DNA from: Pseudocercospora fijiensis CIRAD86
Lineage: Eukaryota; Ascomycota; Dothideomycetes; Mycosphaerellales; Mycosphaerellaceae
Assembly (NCBI RefSeq): GCF_000340215.1
Contig: NW_006921539.1
Span: 3,989,118 to 4,053,117 of the forward strand
Direction: 5' to 3'
Length of the DNA stretch: 64,000 nucleotides
Under the pieces are notes generated by a model, which made no database searches, was not told the origin of the DNA, and saw only the letters and a program-made list of their open reading frames with translations. Shown one piece after another: positions 47,900 through 59,062 of the stretch. Position 1 is the first letter of the stretch; the number at the start of each line of letters is the position of its first letter. A program made the position numbers and the translations under genes.

Positions 47900-50800
47900 T
47901 AGGTATCCTTTCCATTTAATAAGGTATTTCTGACCTTGCTAATCTAGGATCTTTTCGACTTCAAACTCATTTTCTTCCTTAGGTTAGAAGTGAAATGTTT
48001 CTTAATACGGTGTTTCGGCGTCTGTAGGTTCTAGCATAGAGATATAGAATACTAGGTGGATTTTTGCGTCGTCCGGTAGTTTGAGTCGGTAATTAACTAG
48101 TCCTTTAGGCTTATTAATCAAAAATGGCCCGACTTTAACGTAGTCTAGTTTCTTGGTCGATCTCCGGGTTTTTAGATTCTTTATTAGGAGGTAGACCTTA
48201 TCCCCCTTTTTTAGCTAAGGTACCATTTTTCGTTTAGCATTATATAGTCCCGTAATCTTTTCCTAAGACTCGGCAATTGCCCTTTACAATTCTTTATATA
48301 CCTGCTTCAAGTCTTCTAAAGCGACTATCGCTTTATCCGCGTATAGATGCTGTAAATACTGTTCCCCGAACAGCTGCGGATGTTTCCTAAAATTAGCGAA
48401 GAATAGTGTCTCTTTCGTAGTCTTAGATTGTTGGTTGTTTAGTGCAAGTTGTGCTATAGGCAATAGCGATGCCTAATTGTTTTGTGCGTAATTGACGTAG
48501 TGCCGTAAGTATACCTCTAAGGCCTGATTCTTAACTTCCGTTTAGCCGTCTATCTATAGATAGTATACCGTTGATAGCTTATGCTTAATTCCAAGTGTCG
48601 CTGTAAGCGTCTTCTAGTAGTTTGACGTAAAGAGCTTGTCTCTGTCCGTGATATAGGTCTTTGGAAATCCGTAGTATCGTATAAGTCTATCTAGTACGAG
48701 GTATCCGAGTTGCTCTGCCGTACTTACTTCGTTAGTAGGAATGAAGTGTATATATTTCGTAAGCCTATCGACTATAACAAGTATTATGTCGTAGCTATAT
48801 CCTATAACCGGATCCTTAGACTTCGGTAGCTTCGTAATAAAGTCTATTGTAACTTCGTCCTATAGTTTATCTAGTAGCGTCCTAAATTAGATATATCTAT
48901 ATTTAGCGTGTCTATTAGCCTTGTTACGCTAACATTGTGGACATTTCTTAATATATTCTAGAACTCGTTGTCGCATGTATAGGAATCCGAAGCTTCGCTT
49001 AACTAGTTCTATTGTTTTTGAAACTCTAGGGTGTCTATTTTCTAGTCCGTCGTAGTGTTGTCGTATATACTCCGTAACTCGTTCCTTAAGTACTTAGTAT
49101 TTCCTATATTCGATTACGAACTGTTCTTCTATGTCCTAAAGAACTCGTATAATGTAGTTGAATTCTTTTGTATTAGCACTAAGGCTTCCGTCTTAGTTTG
49201 CTTTTAATATCTGCTGCTGTACTAGTTCGTAACCTTCTATATAGTCGCTACGGCGGCTTAGTGCGTCGGCTCGTCCGTTCTCGCGTCCTAGGGTATAGCG
49301 GATTTCGAACTTATACTGCCCTAGTAGTTCCGACTAGCGGGCCTGTCTTCGGGTTAGTACTTTAGTCGTAGTGAAGTAAGTTAGATTCTTATGATTAGAA
49401 AGAATCGTAAGACTTGGTGCTCCTTCCGCGTATACTCGCTAGTGTTATAGTAATATAACTATTGTAAGTAGCTCCTTATTATGGATATCGTAGTTCTGTT
49501 CCGCGGGTAACATCTTTCTCGAGTAATAGGCTACCGGGTGTCGTTTCCCGTTATGCTCCTATGTAAGGTATGCTCCTATAGCCCTATCCGACGCGTCTGT
49601 TTCTATCTAGACCGCCTTACTCCTATCGAATAATCGTAGCGTTGGCGTAGAAACGCATTGCTTCTTTAGCTGCCTAAACGCTTCGTCTTCCTTCGTACTC
49701 TAGTTCTATTTCTTGTCTTTCTTTGTAAGCTCCGTAAGGGGTGCCGCTATCTTAGAATAGCCCTCGATGAATTTCCTGTTATAGTTGGCTAATCCTAGGA
49801 ATGATTGTACGTCTTTAACGCATATAAGCGTTAGCTATTCCTGTATTGACTTAGTTTTTTCTAGATCGATCCTAATTCCTATAGTGCTAATAATAAATCC
49901 TAGGAATTTAACTTCCTTCTTATAGAATTCGCATTTCTTAGGTGCAGTCTTAAATCCTACTTGAGTAAATCGTTTAAAGACGTCCTGCACTATTCGTATA
50001 TAGTCCGCGAGAGCTCCTTTAGTATAGACTAAGATATCGTCTATATATGCGATAACGTATATATCTAGAAGGTCTCGGAGGACTTCGTTTACAAGGTCTT
50101 AATATAACGCTAGGGCATTTGTAAGTCCTATAGGCATAACTAAGAATTCGTAAAGCCTATATCTTGTTCGGAATGCTGTTATCTATTCGTATCTAGCTGC
50201 TATACGTATTGCGTAAAACGCATCGCGTAGGTTAATCTTCGTATACTAGTCTAATCTAGTTAATCGGTCTTGCATTTCTTCGATGTTCGGTAGTAGGTAC
50301 CGATTCTTAATTGTAATGTCGTTAAGTCGTCTAAAATCGACTACTAGCCGTCCTTCGTCTAATCCGGCTTTCGGAACGAACATTACTAGTAAGGCTGCCG
50401 AGGATGTCGACTTCCGTATCTAGCCTTTTTCTAATTTCTCTTTTAGCTACTTGTTTAGGGTTTTGAGCTCTTTCTTAGACATTGCGTATAAGGGTCCCTA
50501 TAGAGGCTCTTTCCTAGGCTGTAAGTGTATTTTATAATCCTATAGTTGGTGTTTAGGTAAGGCTGCCTTGCCTCTCTCCTCTTTAAAGAGTCGCTTCTAC
50601 TTAGTATACTCTTTAGGAATGTCTAGGTCCGAGATTCTAGCTTTATTCTTCGATAGCGTATAACTTCTATCCTTCCCGTAATTATTATTGTAACCCTCCT
50701 AACCTAACGGTAGTATCGATCCGGGTTAAATACGGTTCTCCGTAATTCCTATCGACGTAAACGTCTTACGAATCGCCTTACGTTTGTTAATCTTATCTGC

Positions 50801-51400
50801 CTGCGAACGCTGCCGCTATACAGGTTAAATGCCGATTATATAGTCGCATTCCTTAAATGTAAGTACTCCTTTTCTCTAGTCTACGACTAGGTTATGCTTT
50901 CTTAACTAAGGTATGCCTAATACAATGTTATAACTAGCTATGTTAGTAATATCTAAGACAATCTCCTCGTAGTGCTGTTAGATAGCTAGTAGTAACGGTA
51001 TCGTTTCTCGTTCTACGCTAGGTAGCGGTAACCTATCTACTGCTATAAGTTTATACGCTTCTTCTCTTCTGCTTCGGGTTGCGATCCCTCGGCTTTTAAC
51101 GAATAATTCGGAGGCAAAGTTCCCGCTCGCTCCGGAATCTATTAATATACTCGTCGGGTGCCCGTTAACGATAACTTTTATACGGAAGACTGCTATTAAT
51201 GCTTGAGCGCTTTCGGTATTAAGGAACTCTCTTAGAACGCTCTAATCTAGAGAGTTAGTCCGTTTCCCGACTAATTAGTAGCCTAACGTTGTTCTAACTA
51301 GTTACGGATCCGTAGTCCTACCGTTCGTACTTCTTCGGTATATAATTTTTCCTCGAGGGTATCGTTGTATATATCTTATCCCTGCGCTACTATAGCCTTT
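47900..51400 (-). pseudogene. Element F pol remnant
   Basis: Minus strand. The protease motif is intact (ILIDSGASGNFASELFVKSR, about 51160-51100) with IVLGIP further on. RT holds an intact catalytic YIDDILV near 50060-50030 and an IDDGR-side FRRLNDI-type region near 50330. RNase H lies around 49620-49400 and the integrase zinc/core around 48990-48500. The C-terminal part runs to about 47900. TAG/TAA stops are numerous but somewhat fewer than in A/B/D. Confidence 0.75.
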
Positions 51401-52149
51401 CGGTATTGCTAATTTAATCGCTAGACCGTCTAACGTATATCTTGAGTAATAATCGTCCTTTCGTCGGGTAGGACGTATCCGTAGGGCGTAATTGTGCTTC
51501 CTATCGGTACTCGCTCCGTAATAAAGTTATAGTACGCATAGTCTATAGGTATCCGGGGGTAATTCTAGAATTTTGCCCGTAAGCTTATCTAGAAATAATC
51601 AAATTAGATAGGATCGACCTTCCGTTGTCCGTTAACCTTTAGAAACATTTCCTCGTATTTGCGTACTAGATGCAAGGCGATTGTTCGCGCTGCTATAGGT
51701 GCATCTATTATAAACGTAAGGATCGTATCGTCGTTAATCCCGAATTCGTCTTTACTTTCTTTATTCGTAGTTTCTTCCTCGGTATCTAGACTTCCTTTTG
51801 AATCTTCTTACTGTTCCTCCTCTTGCTAAGGGGACTCCGGTACTTCTAGGATAGCTCCTAACTCCTCCCCGGGAGGGAATGAAGCTTCCGGATCTCGGTT
51901 TTCTTTATCGTCGGCATCTAAGCAAGATTTATTAATCGTTTCTTCTTCTAACTAGGATTTCGCATCTTCTCGTACGAGTCGCCTAATCTGAGGGAAAAAT
52001 CCTGCTTCTACTTTAGTAGAATAATGAATTTAGTATTAGTCGTCGTAATAGAATCTCTAGTAAAGGGCTCTATATACGGGTTCTTATCGTCGTGCTATTA
52101 TACAGATTTGTCGTAGCTCTTCCTTTACGACCTCTACGTAGGTCCTCGG

Positions 52150-52920
52150 CGCGTTATTAATAGAGTATAGCTCTACTACCATTCGGTAGCCTTCTCTGCC
52201 CGAGTCCTTTCGTTGTATTATATTGAACTATTCGCGTCGCACTATATTCTTACCGCGGCAGTTCCGTGCTATATAGCCTTCCTTGCTACACGTATAGTAA
52301 GTTAATCTTCCTGCTTTCTTAGGCGAACTCTTGCCTTTTCTTCCTTTAATTGCTCGACCCTTCTAGGTAGCGTCTAGCTCTATTAGTTGCGCACCGTAGT
52401 AGTTGTTCCCTTTTAGTTTATCGTAGGTACTGTAGTTTCGTCTATTATCGTATCTAGGAGTATAACTAGCTTTTTTAGAAGTCTTGGAATCGTAACGTCG
52501 TTTTAAAGCTCGTTCGTAGAGCCTATCGTCGAGATCGATCGTAACCTTAACTAATGTTCCTATATCATCTATTTTTCTACCGTCGCGTATAAGCTCGTCT
52601 TTAACGTTGTCCTTAAGACCTCGCCGATACATTGTTATAAGAGCTTCGTCGTCCTAATCCGTAAGTTAGGCATATTCCTAAAATTTGGCGGCGTAATCGG
52701 CATATAACCCCTTCTAAGTCAAATGTTAGATAACCCTAACTGCGGTAGCAACTTCGTTAGAAGATCTAAAGACCTTCTTTATCGTACGCTTAAGATTTTC
52801 GTAGCTTGCGAAGATTCCATCCGAATTGTCGGTCCCGTTGCTATCTAGATAGGTCCTAAGAAATAGTTTAACCTAATGCTAAGCCCTGCCTCGTATAAAC
52901 GTCGTTGCGAAGACTAGCTT
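52150..52920 (-). pseudogene. Element F gag remnant with RIP-damaged zinc knuckle
   Basis: An open minus-strand stretch at 52632-52363 (MYRRGLKDNVKDELIRDGRK, DLDDRLYERALKRRYDSK) is typical of Gypsy capsid C-termini. The zinc knuckle at about 52303-52263 reads YYTCSKEGYIARNC. Compared with the usual C-x2-C-x4-H-x4-C, the first Cys and the His are both Tyr, each explained by one RIP-type change (TGC to TAC, CAT to TAT). Confidence 0.7.
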
Positions 52921-53162
52921 TAAGTTATCTTAAACCTAGTTGAATATGAAATATATATCTATCTAGCTAACCTAGATATCGAATTTGTCTCGGTCGCCGA
53001 AATAAAAGTCTAGCTTTCCGATCTTAAGAGAATCGTTTCCGGTATAGGTTCTGAGTGCATTGCTAGCACTAGAGGTAGTACGTCGAGTACTGCTTGTCTC
53101 GCTAGGGGCGGGAGTTCCCCTTCCGACTTATAATAAGGCACTTATCCTAAGGGCGTTCAAAG

Positions 53163-53508
53163 TGTTACGGTTACTCGCGACAGATCGTTAGGTAACTTCT
53201 TATTACGTGCAAGCCGAGGCTTCTTTAGAGAGGCTAATATAAGCGGGAGGCAGAGACAGAATAATTGGTACAAAGGTAATTCCAATCAGTAAGTAGGTAA
53301 CATAAGTTGAACGCCTCGAGCTATAAGGGCATTCCGGCGTTCCTAAATACAAAGGAGACATCTTGTCTATAGTCGTAAGCGACGTAAGCGACGCTGTCGC
53401 TCTCGACCGCTCCTATCGCTCCTAGTAAGATAGAGCGACAGCTCAGCCTACTAGTCTTAGCGTCGCTCTAAGATTATATAAGGACTCTAACTAATCAGAT
53501 CCGTAACA
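53163..53508 (-). repeat. Element F 5' LTR (346 bp)
   Basis: Pairs with 46611-46956 and is followed by CTCGA and the resumed element B gag. Confidence 0.9.
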
Positions 53509-53513
53509 CTCGA

Positions 53514-54107
53514 GGAGGTTATCCTTTAGCTACTATTCTTAACGTAGGGTAGTAAGCCTGTTTTAGGTAGCTTCTTAAAGTCTCCCTACTAGTTAAGGAC
53601 TAAAGGCTAGTTAGCTATATCGACGATTAACAATGTTGTTAAGAATGTCGTCGATAGGCAATTCTAGATCGTTACCTAGAATTATAGGTTCTTTAGTAGG
53701 CTTAGTAGTAGGCCCTTTAGCAGGTGCTTTAGCAGGCACTTTAGTAGGTGCTATGCTACTAGTATTGTTATTGCTAGCGCTACTAGCGGCGCCGCGGTTG
53801 TTGTTGTTATTATTTCGTAATAAGCCGGCTATTATAATAAGGGGTAGTACTAATAATGTATTATTAGCCCCTAAGATACGGATATAGCGGAATTAGTAGA
53901 TATCGGTCTAGTATACTTAACTTAGTATAATAGGCCGTATAGAAGGCCTTGCTTAATAATTAGTACGGTTGTTTCGATAGAATAGTATATATAGGTCCCG
54001 TTCTTCGGGCGTAATATAGTTAGATTAGTCTTGTTCGTAGCTATACCGCTAAAAGCTTAAAATAAGAACTATCTAGCTACTGCCCTTAAAGGGTAGATCG
54101 AATACTA
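53514..54107 (-). pseudogene. Element B gag N-terminal remnant
   Basis: Minus strand. It holds the Pro-Thr-Lys/Glu repeat region (about 53770-53690) and the start of gag up to the 5' LTR. The antisense reading at 53633-53887 is open only because the repeat lacks stops in that frame. Confidence 0.65.
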
Positions 54108-54305
54108 TATAAGAAGGGTTATATTAGTAGGTAGATAGGGTAGTAGTAGGTACGAGTAGTATTCGATAGAGAACTAGGAGGAGAAGGAGGAAGGTAGGCT
54201 AGTTAGCCTACTGCTAAGCGCTAAGCTCTACCTAAGGTATCGAGACCCTAGCTTTACTCGAGCCCGGTTATATACTAATTACGTGTAACCTCTTTAGTCC
54301 TAATA
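54108..54305 (-). repeat. Element B 5' LTR (198 bp)
   Basis: Pairs with 10875-11072 and is flanked by TATAG at 54306-54310. Confidence 0.9.
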
Positions 54306-54310
54306 TATAG

Positions 54311-56185
54311 TAGGCTCTATAGGTTAAGTGCCGAGCGTTATTAAACTAAGTAAGGGTTAGTAGGTTAGCCCTATTCAATTGTCGAAGGTCTAATTGCTTA
54401 GCTAGGCGATAGCTAATAAGGGCACTAACTAAATTTCCTAGATCTAGCGTAACCTTAGTCTTATAGTTAGCTCTATACGTATCCTATATAAGACAGGTAC
54501 ATATAATAGCTAGTATAATATCGATAGTTTTACGCCGTACGAGGCTAACGGTTAGTATAGCGCTTACTCTTTTTTCGACTAATTAGAAGGTTAGCCTATA
54601 GGGGTAGCGTTAGCTACTAAGAGATGCTTTCGGTACTTAGTAGTAGTACGGTCGACTCGGGCCTAATCCCTAGGTTTATCGTATTAGCCTAGTAGATAGC
54701 TAGTACTATCGCAATTAAAGTACTTTAATCTAGTTAGGAGGTTGCTATAGCTGCTATTAGTCGAGCGGTTAGCGTTATAAGGATACGAGTCCCTTCTACG
54801 GCCCCTATCGCGGCCTCCTCTATATAGTCGCCGGCTACGGCCTCTTCTACGGTTATTGCTACTGTTTCTATTATTAGTATTATTGTTTTAGGTAGAGCCT
54901 TAGTTTCCTCCGTAGGCACTATAGTTGCCGCGGTTAGTACTAGCTAGTCGGATCCTCGATTCTAGTCGCTATTAGAGCTAAATAGCCCGTTCGGCTGTTT
55001 CTACTTCGACTATAAATTAAATACGCGTTAGATTAGTCTATTCGAATATGCGACGGCGGTCTAATTTAAGGACTAATTCCTATCGCAATTTAGGGCGTAT
55101 TTCGGAAATCTAGATAGAGTCGGTCTTAGCTAGCAAATCGTCCTCGAGGGTCTTTAAATAGGCCTTAAATAAGCGAGCCGATTAATTAGTCTTTTGTTTA
55201 GCTCGAAGGTATTAGTCCTAAGCGTATTATTGCCTTAGTATAGGGTTTCTAAGGGTGTCTAGTATAATAGTCTTATAGTCTTGCTACTAAATAGCGGTCT
55301 AATTAGTAAGGGAGTCGAAATAGTTATCCTAGGTACGCTTTAGGTCTCTATTAATATATTGTATAGTATAGACGACTAACGAGTAGTCGTCTAGAAGGGC
55401 CCTTAGCGCGTTTCGCTAATTAAGCTCGCAGTTACGGATATAGTCGTTATATTGTTTTCGACTAGAGCTATTAAATACGGTATAGTCCTTAAGTTTAGTA
55501 TCCTTCTTTTAGACTAAAACAGATAGAGAGGAAGGCCCTACTATTAGTTTAGTATTAGTTGCTAGGGCTTCTTATAGGCGACGAATTTCGAGGAGATTAT
55601 CCTTTAGCTATTGTTCTTAGCGCAAGGCAGTAAGCCTGTTTTAAGTAGCTCCTTAAAGTCTCGCTACTAGTTAGGGACTAAAGGCTAGTTAGCTATATCG
55701 ACGGTTAATAATATTGTTAAGAATGTCGTCGACAGACAATTCTAGGTCGTTACCTAGAATTATAGGTTCTTTAGTAGGCTCTCCGGTAGGCTCTTTAGTA
55801 GGAGGCACTTTAGTAGGTGCTTTAGTAGGCACTTTAGTAGGCACTATGCTACTAGTGTTGTTATTACTAGCGCTACTAGCGGCAGCACGGTTGTTGTTTC
55901 GTAATAAACTAGCTATTATAAAAGGCGATACTAATAATATATTATTAGCCCCTAAGATACGGATATAGCGGAATTAGTAGATATCGGCCTAGTATGCTTA
56001 ACTTAGTATAATAGGCCGTATAGAAGGCCTTGCTTAATAATTAGTACGGTTGTTTCGATAGAATAGTACGTATAGGTCCTATTCTTCGGGCGCAATATAG
56101 TTAGATTAGTTATCGTAGCTATACCGCTAAAAGCTTGAAATAAGGACTATCTAGCTACTACCCTTAAAGAGTAGATCGAATACTA
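54311..56185 (-). pseudogene. Element A gag and protease start, separated from pol by element B
   Basis: Minus strand. It holds protease start (about 54600-54311), zinc-knuckle relic (about 54740-54680), Arg/Gly-rich segment, capsid, and Pro-Thr repeats (about 55850-55770). It is colinear with element D gag. The 61- and 84-codon open frames here are antisense or partial readings of this gag. Confidence 0.7.
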
Positions 56186-56383
56186 TATAAGAGGGGTTAT
56201 ATTAGCAGGTAGATAGGGTAGTAGTAAATTAGTATAGTATTCGATAGAGATCTAAAAGGAGAGGAAGGAAGGTAGGTAAGTTAGCCTAACGCTAAGCGCT
56301 AAGCCCTGCCTAAGGCACTAAGACCCTAGCTTTACTCGAGCCTAGTTACATACTAATTACGTATAACCTCTTTAGTCCTAACA
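56186..56383 (-). repeat. Element A 5' LTR (198 bp)
   Basis: Pairs with 5798-5995. It ends TCCTAACA, keeping the terminal CA (TG on the coding strand). AAATC follows at 56384-56388. Confidence 0.9.
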
Positions 56384-56388
56384 AAATC

Positions 56389-57128
56389 CCTACTTAGTAG
56401 CTTTTTTCTATAATTTTCCCTCTCTAATATAAGATCTTTAGTTTTCTAAAAAAAAATTAAAATTCGTATTCGTAATTACTATACTTTACTCCTCGATTAT
56501 ATAGTACTTAATAGGTATACTCCCGCTATACGTATATTCGATTAATATATATTAAGCCTCTTATATACTAGTAGTAGGTACTATACTTAAGTAAGTAAAC
56601 TCTCGTAAATTAATATAAGTTAGTTAGTACGTCTAAATTTCTTTTTAAGACTTATAAGAGACGTAAATATATAAATTTTAAAATAGGACTTATTTCGACG
56701 TTTAAATATAGAGTAATCTTCTTAATTAGAAGAACTAACTTGAAACCGCTATTCTAAAGATCTTTTTTAGGATTTCTTAATAATTAGATCGCTTTCGTTA
56801 TTTAAACGTAACGCTAGTAATAAAAGGTATACTTACTATAAGAATTGTAGTGCTTACTAAGGGTAGGGTAGGTAGTGCTTACCCGAAGGCTATATAGGTA
56901 TATAACGCGGCTTAGAGATATACATCCTCGCTACTAGACTTAGATACACGTAGAAAGATAATCAGACCTAGAAGCTTTCAAACATATTCTAGTATACTAC
57001 CTGGTACCTATCTATCTATCTACACATCCTATCCCATCCCTTCCCTTCTAACAACCCTCTAGAACTCCCCACCCAAATTTTCCCCTATACCTATACCACA
57101 ATCTCAAGTATCAATTCTACCTCTACCC
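56389..57128. other. RIP-type DNA outside element A, grading to normal sequence
   Basis: To about 56950 this stretch is TA-rich and CA/TG-poor, although it lies outside the LTR and shows no match to the elements above. Normal composition returns by about 57000. A short direct repeat (TAGTGCTTAC) lies near 56850-56880. No gene is seen. It is either an older repeat or mutation spread from the repeat into flanking unique DNA. Confidence 0.6.
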
Positions 57129-57893
57129 CTAACCATTCCGATCCCTAACCGCAAAATCCACCCCCAACGCAACCCCCAAAATCCCCAAAACAACAATCGA
57201 ACACGCCGAAAAAATCAACAACATCCGTCTCCCCCTTTTCCGACCCGGAGCCTGCTGCTCCGCCCAATCCATCGTACTGCTACACGGGAAATCCTCCTCA
57301 TCCTGCTGCTGCTGCACTGCGGGAGGAGCTTTCTCATCATCGGGAATTTCCGGCACGGGAGAGGTCGAACATAAGAAGCCTGAGGGTGTGGTGGGAGAGA
57401 CGGGAGATTGCTCGATGGGGCCCAGAGAGGTGCGGCGACGGAGTCCGCCTGGGAAGATTTCCAGATGGACGTTTGGGCGGGGATGGAGTGGGTTGGCAGT
57501 TTGGGGACGGTGGGGGGGTGCGGTTGTGTGATCGAAGATTTTTGGTGGTGGTGGAGGTGGTGGTGGGGGTGGTGGTGATGTTGCTTCGTGGAGTTTTTCA
57601 TGATGATGATGATGATGATGGTGATGATGAGAGATGCCGATTTCTTTTTCTTGTGCGCTTTGGATGTCGCTGCTACATGTGCTGCTTTCTTCGTCTGAGT
57701 GCGAGGCGTTGTCTCGGGATAGGTCCAGGGGTAGTGTCTGCGATTCATGTTTGGCTAGATTGCTCGGCCGGCGCTCGACGGGCATTGAGCTGTGTGCTAG
57801 GTCGGTTGGGATTTGCTGCATAGGTGGAATGGTTGGAGAGATTTGCTGACTAGCGCTTGGTGGGATTGGCGTGGGTGTGGTCGTTGAAAGCAT
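57129..57893 (-). CDS. Low-complexity single-pass membrane protein, hypothetical
   Basis: The ATG at 57893 gives 254 residues; the open frame extends upstream but has no earlier ATG. The bulk is disordered and Pro/Ser/Thr-rich, with a run of 10 His (around residue 90) and 11 Pro about ten residues later. A Gln run (QQQQDEEDF) follows further on. Near the C-terminus basic RKRGRR precedes one hydrophobic segment (residues 224-249, LLIFSACSIVVLGILGVALG) and a six-residue tail. This predicts a long cytosolic domain anchored by a C-terminal helix. There is no N-terminal signal. Such proteins are common near fungal cell-surface genes, but no family is recognisable. Base composition is normal with no RIP. 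Confidence 0.6.
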   Translation of the reverse strand: MLSTTTPTPIPPSASQQISPTIPPMQQIPTDLAHSSMPVERRPSNLAKHESQTLPLDLSRDNASHSDEESSTCSSDIQSAQEKEIGISHHHHHHHHHHEKLHEATSPPPPPPPPPPPKIFDHTTAPPHRPQTANPLHPRPNVHLEIFPGGLRRRTSLGPIEQSPVSPTTPSGFLCSTSPVPEIPDDEKAPPAVQQQQDEEDFPCSSTMDWAEQQAPGRKRGRRMLLIFSACSIVVLGILGVALGVDFAVRDRNG

Positions 57894-59062
57894 TGCGATG
57901 CCCCGCCGGCTGATGATATAGGTGGACGGAGAAAGGGCGTAGAAATGCTCACAGCACGTGTGTCTGGCGAGGATGTCGAGAAATGAGCATAGGGTGGCTT
58001 GTTCAGAGCATCGGGATATCGATCGGATGCTACGGTCATACCAACAAGGCAGTCGGCAGTGCTGAAACGCTACGTACACGGTTACTACAGTCGTAGATGG
58101 CAAGGCGTTCGAGCCAAGCACCAGGTTGCCCACGCCGAAGACGGGGAAGATGTGACAGAGGTGCCGTCCCTGTGGTAGAACTAGCTGGGCTTGCTCGATT
58201 GCCGGCGACTGTGTCGCAAATGGTTATTTGTACCCGTCTCGCGCCTGGGCTGCTTGCCATTGACGAATACTTCGGATGCAGCATTGTTGCGTCGTCTTCA
58301 TATCTGCGCTCGCTTTTCGACCACTGTTGCGACGTAAGTGAGGGTGTGGCATCATGCATGGGTGCCCTGAAGTCCATTCAGGCTCAACATCGGGCGATAG
58401 AAGCTTCTGTCAGTATTCTATATCTAGATCGAACGCCAACCCACAACATGCTCTCCAACATCGAACCTTCCAACCTAGCTCTGTGATGCTTTCAAGGCCA
58501 TATCGCATTGCAACGTCGGAAAGGCAGCTGTGAATGGTGGAGTACCGCATGCAAGACTCCTTCCAAACCACGGTCGCCTCCACGTGGCGTCAGGATTGCT
58601 GGATGTCTGCGAAAGGCCTTCGTTACAGAAGAATAAGTCATTGTGAGAAAAGAAAAGGGGTGCTTCCATCAGACGAGCGGGCACATGTCAGCTCCCAACC
58701 ACAGAAAGCACGTGACGTACCAAAAAGCACTCTGCAGAGTCTGCATTATCCCAAAGGGCCCAACCGAATGCAGATCCAAAGCCAACTCTGATCGGGTATG
58801 CGTTGTGGCTGTTCTGGCATCTAACAATTGGGTACGGCGTCGACGGTGAACGCCATGGGACGAGCCATTATTCGCGCACCGTGACAACCTTCGACGATCG
58901 ACATCGAAATGCATACGAGCGTCATGCTCAACAGAAAGAAGCAGTTCGGCATAAGGTACCAGTCCTCCGTTGCACAGCTCACTTTTTTCCCCGGCTTCAC
59001 CAGCTTCTCATATGTTTCTTCTGCATGATCTCGGAGTTCACCAGATTTGAAGCGTAGTCATC
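57894..59062. other. Intergenic region between divergent genes
   Basis: This region lies between the minus-strand membrane-protein gene and the plus-strand DUF2235 gene, so it probably holds both promoters. Frames of up to about 130 codons occur but show no domain, and they overlap in several frames. No RNA gene is recognised. Confidence 0.5.

Larger units (their letters stand above)
46611..53508 (-). mobile_element. Element F: Gypsy retrotransposon inserted in element B gag
   Basis: LTRs of 346 bp at 46611-46956 and 53163-53508 still end in TG...CA (TGTTACGG / CCGTAACA). They are flanked by CTCGA at 46606-46610 and 53509-53513. Minus-strand pol and a purine tract (AAGGAGGGGGATAG on the minus strand, about 46957-46970) fix orientation. 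It shares no LTR or coding similarity that I can see with A/B/D or C. It inserted 106 bases from hAT element E. Unusual extra contents: a plus-strand frame convergent with pol (about 47070-47610) and a tRNA-like relic (about 47738-47812). Confidence 0.9.
10875..54305 (-). mobile_element. Element B: second copy of the A-family Gypsy, inserted in A
   Basis: LTRs of 198 bp lie at 10875-11072 and 54108-54305, and the target duplication TATAG at 10870-10874 and 54306-54310. Crossing the insertion, element A's protease sequence continues exactly (...GGAATATAG | TAGGCTCTATAGG...), as in the uninterrupted copy B at about 35385. Element B's own DNA is 10875-12168, 31565-36556, 46505-46610 and 53514-54305, about 7.2 kb. 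It was itself invaded by C, E and F. RIP damage is as heavy as in A. Confidence 0.9.
5798..56383 (-). mobile_element. Element A: outermost Ty3/Gypsy chromovirus, split by nested insertions
   Basis: Near-identical 198-bp LTRs lie at 5798-5995 and 56186-56383, flanked by AAATC at 5793-5797 and 56384-56388. On the minus strand the LTR begins TGTTAGGAC, and the 3' end now reads TATA (CA changed to TA). Element A's own DNA is 5798-10874 plus 54311-56383, about 7.15 kb; the rest is element B and its passengers. On the minus strand the order is gag, zinc knuckle, protease, RT, RNase H, integrase, chromodomain, as in chromoviruses. A purine tract (AGAAGGGAAG on the minus strand, about 6000-6012) adjoins the 3' LTR as polypurine tract. 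All reading frames are broken by TAG/TAA. Confidence 0.9.

Noticed and set aside
5798..56383. A Starship-type giant element or a gene cluster with cargo across the block
   Set aside because: Every boundary is explained by LTRs or TIRs with matching TSDs. No tyrosine recombinase (DUF3435) captain was seen.
58097..58486. 129-codon plus-strand open frame between the membrane-protein and DUF2235 genes
   Set aside because: No domain, Arg/Ser-rich opening typical of chance frames in GC-rich DNA, and overlapping frames on the other strand.
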